A DNA stretch of 64,000 bases from positions 8,769 through 72,768 of the forward strand of contig CAZBMS010000002.1 of assembly GCA_964493125.1 (NCBI GenBank), in the 5' to 3' direction. The stretch comes from QGNO01 sp964493125 (lineage in GTDB: Bacteria > Chloroflexota > Dehalococcoidia > Lucifugimonadales > QGNO01). Position 1 is the first letter of the stretch. Every line of letters begins with the position of its first letter. Position numbers and translations under genes: made by a program. The notes beneath the pieces were generated by a model, which was given only the letters and a program-made list of their open reading frames with translations, was not told the DNA's origin and searched no databases. Shown here piece after piece: positions 16,478-24,926 of the stretch.

Positions 16478-18031
16478 GTGAAAGCGACCCCAAAAGTTGT
16501 GATCGGACTGTCGATTGCCTTAATACTCAGCTTAGCTATTAAGCCGGCGTATGCACACGGGTTCGGGGAACGATACGATCTGCCGCTCCCACTATCTATA
16601 TATATTATTGGCGCTGGTGCCGCAGTAGGCCTATCCTTTCTCCTGATCACCTACCTATTAAGGAACAGCAGATTTTCAGGCTCCTACGTGGTAGTGAATC
16701 TATACGATCATAAAGTCAGCTGGTTACTAAAAAATGTTGTGGTTCGTACTTTCATTAAAGGCTTTGCCTTATTCGCTTTCGTACTCACCATAACTTCTGG
16801 ATTGATCGGTGATCAGACACCAATTAAGAATCTAACTCCAACAATGGTATGGATAATCTTTTGGGTAGCTCTGACATACATATCCGCTCTAGTTGGTAAC
16901 GCTTGGAGAATAATCAACCCACTCAAAATTTTATTTGAAGTAGCTGAATGGACATATATACGTCTCTCCAAAAATAATAGTTTGTCACTAAATCGCGATT
17001 ACCCCACCCGTCTGGGCGTGTGGCCAGCCTTTGCCCTTTTCTTAGGATTCGCTTGGGTAGAGCTTGTGTATCCTAGTTCAGCTGTTCCAAAAACTCTCTC
17101 TATTTTCATAATTTACTATTCACTAATTAGTTGGATCGGAATGTTTATTTTTGGTAAAGAAAGATGGACAACTAACGGGGACGCTTTCACAGTATTTTTT
17201 GACTTGTTCGGATGTTTTGCACCCACAGAAGTTAGGGTTAGCCTAGATACAATTTGCCTTTCTTGCGGATCTGGGTGCAAATACACCGTTAACGGATGTG
17301 TTAACTGTTACGATTGCTTTGATCGATCACCTAAAACAGCCCGACAGTTTAATTTGAGGCCATTCGGAGCAGGACTGCTAAACTGGGGAGAGATATCTCC
17401 TTCTTTATTAGCGACGGTAATACTAATCTTATCTACGGTTACTTTCGATGGGTTCACTGCAACCCCTTTGTGGGTTGACATGGTATTTCAGATTCTACCC
17501 ATTTTTGAGTTCCTTGGTAGCTCTCGCGTGATTGGAGTCACGACTCTCGGTCTTTTAATTTTCCCAATATTGTTTGTTTCAGTATACCTAATTTTTTGTA
17601 GAGCTATGCGTTACTTCAGCAATGAGTCAACTGACACTTTAAAATTTGCCAAATTGTTTGTCCTCTCCCTGATTCCTATAGCCCTCGCATATCACCTGTC
17701 ACACTATCTATCCTACCTACTCATACAAGGACAACTCCTGATAACACTTTTGTCAGATCCATTCGGTTACGGATGGGATCTTTTCGGAACCGGAGAATTC
17801 AAACCAAACATAGCGATAGTAAACGCGAGGTTTGCATGGATACTATCGATGGTGGCGATAGTTATGGGCCACATAATTGCTGTTTACATATCGCACATAA
17901 CGGCTGTTAATTACCTAAAAAATCATCGGGCTGCTTTAAAAAGCCAATATCCGATGCTAATTTTGATGATAGCCTACACGATGACAAGCCTGTGGATACT
18001 AGCACAGCCAATTACGGAATTTAGCGGCTAG
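16478..18031 (+). CDS. Polytopic membrane protein with six-cysteine cluster, unknown function
   Basis: 517 residues from a GTG, preceded by AAGGTGA. A signal-like first helix ends at AYA (about residue 26), followed by the phrase HGFGERYDLPLPL. About ten further membrane helices follow. Between helices, near residues 246-280, lies a cysteine-rich loop: Cys246, then C-x2-C-x3-C-x6-C-x2-C-x2-C at 260-280, followed by basic residues. Proteins with the same N-terminal phrase have been labelled fenitrothion hydrolase in databases. I recall this from family knowledge, and the name should not be taken as a function. The cysteine cluster suggests metal or iron-sulfur binding. Its position beside two small envelope proteins hints at a membrane complex. 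Function unknown. Confidence 0.7.
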   Translation: MKATPKVVIGLSIALILSLAIKPAYAHGFGERYDLPLPLSIYIIGAGAAVGLSFLLITYLLRNSRFSGSYVVVNLYDHKVSWLLKNVVVRTFIKGFALFAFVLTITSGLIGDQTPIKNLTPTMVWIIFWVALTYISALVGNAWRIINPLKILFEVAEWTYIRLSKNNSLSLNRDYPTRLGVWPAFALFLGFAWVELVYPSSAVPKTLSIFIIYYSLISWIGMFIFGKERWTTNGDAFTVFFDLFGCFAPTEVRVSLDTICLSCGSGCKYTVNGCVNCYDCFDRSPKTARQFNLRPFGAGLLNWGEISPSLLATVILILSTVTFDGFTATPLWVDMVFQILPIFEFLGSSRVIGVTTLGLLIFPILFVSVYLIFCRAMRYFSNESTDTLKFAKLFVLSLIPIALAYHLSHYLSYLLIQGQLLITLLSDPFGYGWDLFGTGEFKPNIAIVNARFAWILSMVAIVMGHIIAVYISHITAVNYLKNHRAALKSQYPMLILMIAYTMTSLWILAQPITEFSG

Positions 18032-18055
18032 CAATTTCGAATCAGGGGATTCACG

Positions 18056-18739
18056 CTATCTCAAATCGAGAGGGTTGATAGATACATTGGTATCGTATAT
18101 ATCGATCCCATCCCACTTCTTCACATAGCTTACTGTCAGATACGTTAACGGAGTAGCCACAGTTTCGTAAAAAACTTTGATTAACCACTGTGTGACTATT
18201 AATTCAGTTAGATTGCCAAATCCCAACGTGCCAATAAACGCCACAGATATGAAAACAACTGAGTCCAATCCTTGGCCAACTACGGTAGAGCCAATAGTAC
18301 GCATCCACAACCAACGCCCATTTGTCGCCAGTTTCAACTTAGAGAGTACAGTAGAATTAGCAAACTCCCCTACTAAATATCCACCCAGTGATGCAGCAAG
18401 TATCCTGGGAGTAGCACCCAATATGGTGTTATACGCCTCATCGTTGCCCCAAAACTCGGCGGCTGGAAGCAAGCCACCCAACCAAAATCCAAGTACAGCA
18501 ACAAAGTTGCCCAAGAACCCCAACCAAATTACCCTTCTTGCAAATCTAATTCCGTAGACCTCAGTAAGGATATCGCCAATTATGTAGGTTAAAGGGAATA
18601 AAACAATAGCTGCAGGGACGATCCTACCACCAACTTCAATTATCTTTACAGCAATTATGTTAGACGTTATTAGAAGAGCAATAAATAGTGTCGCTAGAGT
18701 AACAAATAATCCTGTGATTCTTGGCTGTGAAGTGCTCAT
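18056..18739 (-). CDS. yhhQ: Queuosine precursor transporter (YhhQ/VUT family)
   Basis: A 227-residue integral membrane protein with about six helices, of the family that imports queuosine precursors (preQ0/preQ1 or queuine). Landmarks are the N-terminal ALLITSNIIAVKIIEVGG, FPLTYIIGDILTEVYG at about 47-62, and the later EFANSTVLSKLK and GQGLDSVVF. AGGGGAC precedes the ATG. No queuosine biosynthesis gene lies in the window, which suggests salvage. It is transcribed away from the CocE-type gene, with an extended -10 promoter in between. A preQ1 riboswitch was looked for in the leader but not seen. Confidence 0.88.
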   Translation of the reverse strand: MSTSQPRITGLFVTLATLFIALLITSNIIAVKIIEVGGRIVPAAIVLFPLTYIIGDILTEVYGIRFARRVIWLGFLGNFVAVLGFWLGGLLPAAEFWGNDEAYNTILGATPRILAASLGGYLVGEFANSTVLSKLKLATNGRWLWMRTIGSTVVGQGLDSVVFISVAFIGTLGFGNLTELIVTQWLIKVFYETVATPLTYLTVSYVKKWDGIDIYDTNVSINPLDLR

Positions 18740-18772
18740 AATTAGTCCCCTAGTAGGCCGATTACCAAAAGG

Positions 18773-18781
18773 ATTATATCA
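18773..18781 (-). promoter_or_regulatory. Extended -10 promoter for yhhQ
   Basis: On the minus strand the bases read TGA followed by TATAAT, a TGn-extended -10 element, about 34 nt before the yhhQ ATG. There is no good -35 at 17 nt, as is common for extended -10 promoters. Confidence 0.5.
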
Positions 18782-18796
18782 TCTAAGCTGTTCAAT

Positions 18797-18827
18797 AGCC
18801 GATACTTTTCTTTCCACTGAATCGGCT
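18797..18827. repeat. Inverted repeat AGCCGAT / ATCGGCT in divergent promoter region
   Basis: AGCCGAT at 18797-18803 and its exact complement at 18821-18827 are separated by 17 nt. A third copy of the GCCGAT core is at about 18756-18761. They flank the yhhQ extended -10, so an operator is possible. No regulator gene is nearby. Confidence 0.35.
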
Positions 18828-18941
18828 GTGTAATTCAAGGTTTGCAAACAAATCCTACCTCGTCATTCGATTGATTGTAGTAAATAAGCTAGATAGAATC
18901 GACCACGTTACTAATGACATTTATTGACTGAAGGAAAAGAA

Positions 18942-20786
18942 ATGTTTATAGATTACAAGTCCAAACCGCAGTCTGAACCAACTTACGAAGTACACATAGA
19001 GAAAGATCTTATGGTGCCTATGCGTGACGGTGTTCATCTGGCAACAGACGTATATCGTCCCTCATCAAACGGTAAACCGATAGATCAATCATTTCCTGTA
19101 CTACTGGAACGTACCCCTTACGATAAATCTGCTCGGGGCGCAAGCGATCTTGCTCAATATTTTGTCGAGCGCGGATACGTAATGGTACGGCAAGATAACC
19201 GTGGGAGATATGAATCGGAGGGGAGCTTCACAAAGTACGTCGACGATGCAAATGACGGATACGATTGCCTTAAGTGGATTGGGGAGCAGTCTTGGTGTAA
19301 TGGCAAAGTTGGTACCTATGGAACTTCATACGGAGCACATACACAAGGATCAATGGCTTCAACTAATCCTCCCTACTTAGGCGCTATGATATTAGATAGT
19401 GGCGCCTTTTCAAACGCATACATGTCATCTTGCAGGCACAATGGTGCTTTCGAGTTAAGACAAGTCACATGGGCTTTCAATCAAGCCCTGGTAAGCAAAG
19501 AAGCTGAAGAAAATCCTGTAATAAAAGCCTCATTAGAATCGACCAATATAACCGACTGGTTCAGCAGAATGCCATGGAAGAAGGGGCTTTCTCCACTGAA
19601 GTGGGTCCCAGATTATGAGGATTACCTCTTAGAGATATGGACTCACAGCACGTACGACGATTACTGGAAACAACGTGGGTTGTGCGCAGAGGAGTATTAC
19701 GATGAGTGGTCGGATGTGCCACAGCTTCATTTTGGAAGTTGGTACGATTCCTACACACGCACAACTTGTGATAACTACACTGCGCTCTCAAAAATTAAGG
19801 AGGGACCTATCCATCTTCTTATGGGGCCATGGACTCACGGGCAACGTTCGCTGAGCTTTTCCGGCGATGTTGATTTTGGCAAATCAGCAACTTTGGATAG
19901 TAATCTGGCTGAAACCTACGATAGCTTTCGATTGAATTGGTTTGATGCGTGGTTCAAGGGATTGGAAAACGGAGTCTCTAAACAGCCGCCAGTACTTATA
20001 TTTGTAATGGGCGGCGGCAACGGAAAAATGAACTCTGAAGGAAGGCTAAATCATGGCGGGAATTGGAGATTTGAAAACGAGTGGCCTTTAAAACGTACCA
20101 AATACATAAACTACTATCTTCAATTAGACGGGACCCTCACTACAATTTTGCCCGAAGCTATTAACTCTTCTTCCAGATATCAATTTGATCCTGAAAATCC
20201 AGTGCCTACTATAGGCGGCAGCATGTCTTCAGGTCCAGGAATTCTAGATCCAGGTGCTTACCACCAAGCGGAGAGAGCAGATAAGCTGGGTAGTAAGGAA
20301 CCTTACCTTCCTCTTTCATCACGACAGGACGTACTCGTTTTTCAAACTCCACCACTGGCACATGACGTAGAAATAACAGGTCCAATCACTATCAATTTAT
20401 GGATATCATCTTCAGCTAAAGATACTGACTTCACTGCTAAGCTGTTAGATATATATCCACCAAGTGCAGACTACCCTGATGGCTTCGACATGAATTTGAC
20501 CGACAGCATAATGAGAACTCGCTTCAGGGAATCTTGGGAAAATCCTGAACTAATGCATCCTGGAAATATTTATAAGATCTCATTCCCTCTTTTCCCTACT
20601 AGCAACCTATTCAAAAAGGGGCACAGAATACGAGTTGATATTTCAAGCTCAAATTTCCCAAGGTTCGATGTTAATCCCAATACAGGGGAACCTCTAGGTG
20701 CAAACCGTCTCCAGTACATCGCTGAGAACGCCGTATATCACGACTCGAAACATCCTTCACACATTATATTGCCAATTGTCGAATAA
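18942..20786 (+). CDS. CocE/NonD family alpha/beta hydrolase (X-Pro dipeptidyl-peptidase S15 type)
   Basis: A 614-residue hydrolase with the S15 layout. The catalytic domain starts with VPMRDGVHLATDVYRP, has the oxyanion/cap phrase RQDNRGRYESEG, nucleophile Ser129 in GTSYGAH, and the conserved GPWTHGQ bearing the catalytic His. A C-terminal jelly-roll domain follows (DVEITGPITINLW, then GHRIRVDISSSNFPRF). The family cleaves X-Pro dipeptides, esters or acyl-amides; the substrate is not predictable. ATG 18942 is chosen because AAGGAAA lies 7 nt upstream; a TTG at 18924 is an alternative. No signal peptide, so it is probably cytosolic. Confidence 0.88.
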   Translation: MFIDYKSKPQSEPTYEVHIEKDLMVPMRDGVHLATDVYRPSSNGKPIDQSFPVLLERTPYDKSARGASDLAQYFVERGYVMVRQDNRGRYESEGSFTKYVDDANDGYDCLKWIGEQSWCNGKVGTYGTSYGAHTQGSMASTNPPYLGAMILDSGAFSNAYMSSCRHNGAFELRQVTWAFNQALVSKEAEENPVIKASLESTNITDWFSRMPWKKGLSPLKWVPDYEDYLLEIWTHSTYDDYWKQRGLCAEEYYDEWSDVPQLHFGSWYDSYTRTTCDNYTALSKIKEGPIHLLMGPWTHGQRSLSFSGDVDFGKSATLDSNLAETYDSFRLNWFDAWFKGLENGVSKQPPVLIFVMGGGNGKMNSEGRLNHGGNWRFENEWPLKRTKYINYYLQLDGTLTTILPEAINSSSRYQFDPENPVPTIGGSMSSGPGILDPGAYHQAERADKLGSKEPYLPLSSRQDVLVFQTPPLAHDVEITGPITINLWISSSAKDTDFTAKLLDIYPPSADYPDGFDMNLTDSIMRTRFRESWENPELMHPGNIYKISFPLFPTSNLFKKGHRIRVDISSSNFPRFDVNPNTGEPLGANRLQYIAENAVYHDSKHPSHIILPIVE

Positions 20787-20797
20787 AAGACTTTTGC

Positions 20798-21685
20798 TTA
20801 ACTCCGTATCCAGCCAATCTCTTTGGCTAACAGATCGAGGTCAAAGTTCTCCAACCTTGACCTAAGGTCTATATAAACGACAGCTGTACCCACATAAAAG
20901 AACGGAGTAACTATTGCAATTCCAAGTGTTTGGAAAAGGCCTCCAAGGATGGTCGCTTCGCCAAAAACTAACTGAGTAAAAAATCCAATAATTAATACTG
21001 CTAGAGCTTCTATAGCCACAAATACTGTGCCAACGCCTAAAAGCCTAACCCAATCTCGCTTTACTAAATACCAACTCCTCACCAGAGCTTCCATAGGTCC
21101 TTTCTTGTCCAGAACGACAGCCTGAACATAAAAGCCCCAAACAAGCAGGATGAATATTACTATCGGAATACCAATACCTATGGTACTTAACAATAGTGCG
21201 ACCAACATTGCTGTTGAAAATATAACCGTGTTGGACAAAAGTGAACGCGATGTTCTAATGGCTTCTTGATACCCCATCAAAGCTGTGCATTTGTAACCAA
21301 GGTATCTAGTCGCAACGATATATGTTGTCGCGGCATTCGCAAATTGACCTATCAAGAATCCAAATATTACAACCACAAAAAACAATGTCAGAGATGCAGT
21401 AGTAGGCAAAAAGACCGTTAACAAAAATGGGAGGTTCGCAATCACAGATACCTTCAGCAACATCGCTAAGTTGAGCCAATATATCCTAAGCGTCTCAGTT
21501 ACTAAAACTCCGATATCTTTCGGGCGGAGAGATTCATCTGTGCTATCTAGTATGGGAACAGGAGGAAGGGTATACAATGGTTCTGGCCCACCCCCATCAA
21601 ACTCATCCGACGACAACCGCACACCGCATTGGCGACAATAGTCAGCTTTGTCACTATTTTCAAATTCACAAATTAAGCAGTTCAG
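20798..21685 (-). CDS. Zinc-ribbon multi-pass membrane protein, unknown function
   Basis: About 295 residues if translation begins at the CTG at 21685-21683, which has AGAGG about 8 nt upstream. The first ATG/GTG-type start is a GTG at 21622, but it falls inside a clear zinc ribbon encoded upstream: CLIC, 13 residues, then CRQCG. I therefore place the start upstream at a non-AUG codon. After the ribbon and a Pro-rich acidic linker come about six hydrophobic helices (for example LLKVSVIANLPFLLTVFLP, LTLFFVVVIFGFLIGQFANA), reminiscent of the glycerophosphodiesterase membrane-domain/DUF975-like family. It lies just downstream of the aminotransferase gene on the same strand, with its open frame beginning immediately past that gene's stop. 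Function unknown. Confidence 0.65.
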   Translation of the reverse strand: MNCLICEFENSDKADYCRQCGVRLSSDEFDGGGPEPLYTLPPVPILDSTDESLRPKDIGVLVTETLRIYWLNLAMLLKVSVIANLPFLLTVFLPTTASLTLFFVVVIFGFLIGQFANAATTYIVATRYLGYKCTALMGYQEAIRTSRSLLSNTVIFSTAMLVALLLSTIGIGIPIVIFILLVWGFYVQAVVLDKKGPMEALVRSWYLVKRDWVRLLGVGTVFVAIEALAVLIIGFFTQLVFGEATILGGLFQTLGIAIVTPFFYVGTAVVYIDLRSRLENFDLDLLAKEIGWIRS

Positions 21686-21716
21686 ACTTTCAACCTCTTC
21701 GTTGGAAGTATCGTGG

Positions 21717-23051
21717 TTAGACTATCCCTTCTTCTCGCATATTCGAAAAGCCTTCCTCGTAGGCTGCAATAGTGAAGTCGATATCAGCCTCCTGATGCTT
21801 CGCCGATACAATCATCGTTTTCCACATTGGGTCTACTCCAGCATTGAGCAGACTGATTTTTATACCACTAAGTTTTTCTGGAGTCATTGCTGCCCGTATT
21901 TCTGAATGGGGCATATCATTTATGGCTTCAGGGTCCGTTGGAGTACCCATAGTCAGGTGCACCAGAGAAGCGACTCCATAAGCACACCCTGGAATTTCCA
22001 ATCTAGCCATCACATTGTTAATGCCAGACTTAAGTCTTGTCGCCATAGCCTCAGCATGAGCATTAGCATTGGTATTAGCTACCAACTCCAAAGCGGTGGA
22101 CCCAGCAGCAGCTGACAATGGATTAGCATTGAAAGTGCCCGGGTGAGGAACTCGCCTATTAGAATCCCAATCCGCATCTCCTCTGCGTTGGATCATGTCT
22201 AATATTCCACTCTTTCCAGCAACGGCTCCTCCTGGTAAGCCTCCACCCAATACCTTAGCTAGCGATGTAAGATCAGGGGTCACGCCAAATCTAGCCTGTG
22301 CTCCACCTGGTGATGAACGGAAGCCTGTTACTACTTCATCAAATAGTAAAACTACTCCCCGTTGTTCGGTTATTGCCCTCAATTCCTCCAAAAAAGCAGG
22401 CTTTATAGGTGAAACTCCCATATGGGCACCAGTGGGCTCCAAAATTATAGCCGCTATATCATCATCAGCATCGAGTGCCATTTCAACAGCGTTAATATCA
22501 TTGACTTCAGGAAGAACAATCATGCTTTCCCAGGTACTTGCGGGTATTCCAGGTCCAAATTCATTACCATTAGCCGCTGCATAGTCGTGCCAACCATGAA
22601 AGTGATCAAAGAATTTTATGATCTTGTTCTTGCCTGTGTAAGCACGCGCAAGCCTCATTGCCATCATAGTCGCTTCCGTACCCGAACTTGTAAACCGTAC
22701 TTTTTCGGCAGAGGGTATCAATTTGGTTACAAGCTCTCCCCATTTTATTTCGACCTCAGTATTGGCACCGAAATGCGTACCACGCGCGACGTGGTCACTA
22801 ACCGCTTTAACGATTGCAGGATGGGAATGCCCTAACAAGAGTGAGCCATGTCCAGAGACATAGTCAATGTATTCATTGCCGTCAACGTCCCACTTTCTAG
22901 CGCCTTCGGCGTGAGTAGCGTAAATGGGGAAAGGAGCTAGATAGCGGGTCTCATGTGTTACCCCATCCGGGAAAAGCCCTTTTGAGCGCTCCTCATACAA
23001 TTGTCTTGAAGTAGGATGAAGATCGTAGAACCTCTCAGTTATGCTAGCCAT
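21717..23051 (-). CDS. Class III PLP-dependent aminotransferase, glutamate-1-semialdehyde aminomutase-like
   Basis: A fold-type I PLP enzyme, 444 residues. Family landmarks are VDGNEYIDYVSGHGSLLLGH, the phosphate-binding SSGTEATMMAMRLAR, the Asp of LLFDEVVTGFR, and the PLP lysine in SLAKVLGGGLPGG. The sequence resembles HemL, but the N-terminus (ITERFYDLHPTSRQLYEERS) and downstream stretch fit the broader HemL-like aminotransferase group used in amino-acid or amine metabolism. With no haem genes beside it, I would not call it hemL. A strong ribosome site (AGGAGGGG) precedes the ATG. A TTCCCA, 17-nt, TACAAT promoter is plausible on the minus strand in the spacer (about 23100-23135). Confidence 0.85.
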   Translation of the reverse strand: MASITERFYDLHPTSRQLYEERSKGLFPDGVTHETRYLAPFPIYATHAEGARKWDVDGNEYIDYVSGHGSLLLGHSHPAIVKAVSDHVARGTHFGANTEVEIKWGELVTKLIPSAEKVRFTSSGTEATMMAMRLARAYTGKNKIIKFFDHFHGWHDYAAANGNEFGPGIPASTWESMIVLPEVNDINAVEMALDADDDIAAIILEPTGAHMGVSPIKPAFLEELRAITEQRGVVLLFDEVVTGFRSSPGGAQARFGVTPDLTSLAKVLGGGLPGGAVAGKSGILDMIQRRGDADWDSNRRVPHPGTFNANPLSAAAGSTALELVANTNANAHAEAMATRLKSGINNVMARLEIPGCAYGVASLVHLTMGTPTDPEAINDMPHSEIRAAMTPEKLSGIKISLLNAGVDPMWKTMIVSAKHQEADIDFTIAAYEEGFSNMREEGIV

Positions 23052-23214
23052 TTGCCCCTCCTAAAGAAATCAAAGCTTTCGACACAACAACTCAGATTTC
23101 GTTATTGTAGAACACGTAGGTGGACTTGGGAAGAGCGATATGAGTTCATGAAAGGCAGTTATGATATTATTGAAATCTGACAACATAATGCGGCTACTTG
23201 TCACTTAGCAGTTA

Positions 23215-23243
23215 TTGACAGATAGGAATGCTCACAATATGAT
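23215..23243 (+). promoter_or_regulatory. Near-consensus sigma70 promoter
   Basis: TTGACA (23215-23220), a 17-nt spacer and TATGAT (23238-23243). This is among the best matches in the window. Transcription would start near 23250, giving a leader of about 60 nt before the unknown gene at 23311. The rest of the 259-nt divergent spacer shows nothing else clear. Confidence 0.75.
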
Positions 23244-23310
23244 CGTCTCAATTTACTGGCAGTCAACCTGACAACTTGCGAAAACGCAGGCACGGCATAA
23301 GGAGGCATCT

Positions 23311-23790
23311 ATGGCTGAGTCTAAGGAAGTCAAACAGTGGGTGGGCCTTCTCACATCAAAAGAAGACTCGCGCCAATCAAAAATGAAAGCCAGATACACT
23401 GAGCTAGCTGGCTTATCCGAAGAGGACCGGGTCAAACAGGTAACTGATATGGCTCGAGCAGAGCATGAACTAGATGAAGATAAACTGCATGTGTTCACTA
23501 AGAGCAGGCTCGAGACCTGGATTTCAATGGATGCTGACAAGGCAGAATCGGTAGCTAGGGCTTATGACGAAGCGATGAAAAACCTACCTGGCACATTAGC
23601 TATGCGTCGAGTAGGCGCCGTACAAACCATAGCAAGAGATTTAGAAACGGAAAAAGTGGAAAGGCTGTACGAATTACTTCCATCTCTGCTCAAAGAAAAC
23701 CCTAGAGCTGTAATCACCTCACTGGGCACTTCGGTTGAAAAGAAGCCAAAGCCGGAGAAAAAGACTAAGCGCAAATTCTTGTTTTTTTAG
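23311..23790 (+). CDS. Conserved-looking small cytosolic protein, unknown function
   Basis: 159 residues with an excellent ribosome site (AAGGAGG) and a near-consensus promoter, so it is probably well expressed. The sequence is charged and mostly helical by inspection: VKQWVGLLTSKEDSRQSKM, then LSEEDRVKQVTDMARAEHEL, then LAMRRVGAVQTIARDLETEK. It ends in a Lys-rich tail (KKPKPEKKTKRK) capped by four hydrophobic residues FLFF. The basic tail could bind nucleic acid or the membrane surface. I recognise no family. It stands alone, followed by the ROK kinase gene with its own leader. Confidence 0.7.
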   Translation: MAESKEVKQWVGLLTSKEDSRQSKMKARYTELAGLSEEDRVKQVTDMARAEHELDEDKLHVFTKSRLETWISMDADKAESVARAYDEAMKNLPGTLAMRRVGAVQTIARDLETEKVERLYELLPSLLKENPRAVITSLGTSVEKKPKPEKKTKRKFLFF

Positions 23791-23884
23791 TAAGTAACCT
23801 CTGAGGTGCAAACAGTGTTAAGATACCCCACGGGGTCTTCGGCTTCTGGTTATTCGAGAATCAAGTTTATTCGCATTTAGTACT

Positions 23885-24844
23885 ATGAAACCACCCATCA
23901 TTCTGGGCGTTGACATCGGTGGCACCAAAGTAATTGCGAGTCTCGTTTCTGCGACAGGCGAAGTCGTGGCAACAACGAGTTTCCCAAGCGGTTATGAATT
24001 TTCCGTAGTTCAGTTCACGGAATGCATCTCAACCAGTTTAACGCACCTTCAAGCAGTATCTGGAGAAAATCCTGTAGCTGTAGGAGTTGGAGCAGCCGGC
24101 CTGATTGAAAAAAACAGTGGAGTGATTACAACTTCCCCAAACCTTAAGAATTGGACAGGGGTTCCTCTGAAACAAATTCTACAAGATGCTTTCAGCATCC
24201 CTAGCTTAGTAACAAATGATGTGCATGCTGCAGCATTCTCAGAATGGAATATCGGATCTGGCAAAGATACGAACGACGTAGCCTGTTTATTTGTTGGTAC
24301 CGGTATCGGTTGTGGAATAGTAACGGAAGGTAGACTGCTACTTGGCAAATCAGGCCATGCAGGAGAATTAGGCCATGCCACGATTGATGTTAACGGACCA
24401 ATTTGTAGATGCGGAAACCGAGGTTGCTTAGAATCACTCGCAGGGGGATGGGGGATAGGATCCAGAGCACAGAAAGCAGTGAAACTAGACAAGGTAGCTG
24501 GCACCACCATGCTCGAAATCGCCCATGGAAAAATCGAGGATGTAAGTGCCAAAACTGTATCTCAAGCATTCCAACAAAATGATCTATTAGCTACAGAGAT
24601 AATGAATAATACTGCGGAATACTTGGCCGTAGGAGTTAAGTCTATCGTAAACATTTTCAATCCAAGTAAAATCGTTCTCGGTGGCGGAGTTATAGAAGGC
24701 ACAGAAAAACTAATAGACATGATAAGAGATCGTTCGATTAACGCACTAGATGACGAAGTTGAAATTGTGAAAAGCGAACTAGGCAGTTTTGCAACCGTAG
24801 TAGGAGCTGCCTTAATGGCAACAGCGGTTATTACAACTCAGTAA
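23885..24844 (+). CDS. ROK family sugar kinase (glucokinase-like)
   Basis: 319 residues with the ROK signature: the N-terminal phosphate loop VDIGGTK, GVGAAGLIEK, the central catalytic region LVTNDVHAAAFSEW, VGTGIGCGIV, and the zinc-binding cluster CRCGNRGCLE preceded by GHAGELGH. These features fit a sugar kinase such as glucokinase rather than a repressor, because there is no N-terminal helix-turn-helix. The ATG at 23885 follows a leader containing TGTTAAGAT and a short ACCCC/GGGGT hairpin (about 23825-23836). No sugar transporter lies beside it, so the substrate is uncertain. Confidence 0.88.
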   Translation: MKPPIILGVDIGGTKVIASLVSATGEVVATTSFPSGYEFSVVQFTECISTSLTHLQAVSGENPVAVGVGAAGLIEKNSGVITTSPNLKNWTGVPLKQILQDAFSIPSLVTNDVHAAAFSEWNIGSGKDTNDVACLFVGTGIGCGIVTEGRLLLGKSGHAGELGHATIDVNGPICRCGNRGCLESLAGGWGIGSRAQKAVKLDKVAGTTMLEIAHGKIEDVSAKTVSQAFQQNDLLATEIMNNTAEYLAVGVKSIVNIFNPSKIVLGGGVIEGTEKLIDMIRDRSINALDDEVEIVKSELGSFATVVGAALMATAVITTQ

Positions 24845-24898
24845 AAAAATTATCAGAATATACCAATTGTCACATAAATCAATTTCAATCTTAAATAA

Positions 24899-24907
24899 TG
24901 GTACAAT
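24899..24907 (+). promoter_or_regulatory. Extended -10 promoter for valS
   Basis: TGG followed by TACAAT (24902-24907), a TGn-extended -10. It would start transcription about 13 nt before the valS ATG, giving a very short leader. No clear -35. Confidence 0.45.
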
Positions 24908-24926
24908 TGCGACCTTGGATTGAATC

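Noticed and set aside
18740..18941. preQ1 riboswitch upstream of yhhQ
   Set aside because: The leader is short (about 34 nt from the -10 to the ATG) and lacks the C-rich loop and A-rich tail of a preQ1 aptamer. Only repeats and an extended -10 are seen.
22195..22835. Overlapping plus-strand frames within the class III aminotransferase gene
   Set aside because: They oppose a complete PLP enzyme and lack ribosome sites or motifs.
24049..24552. A 167-codon minus-strand frame inside the ROK kinase gene
   Set aside because: Fully antisense to a gene with intact catalytic and zinc motifs. The protein has no recognisable feature.
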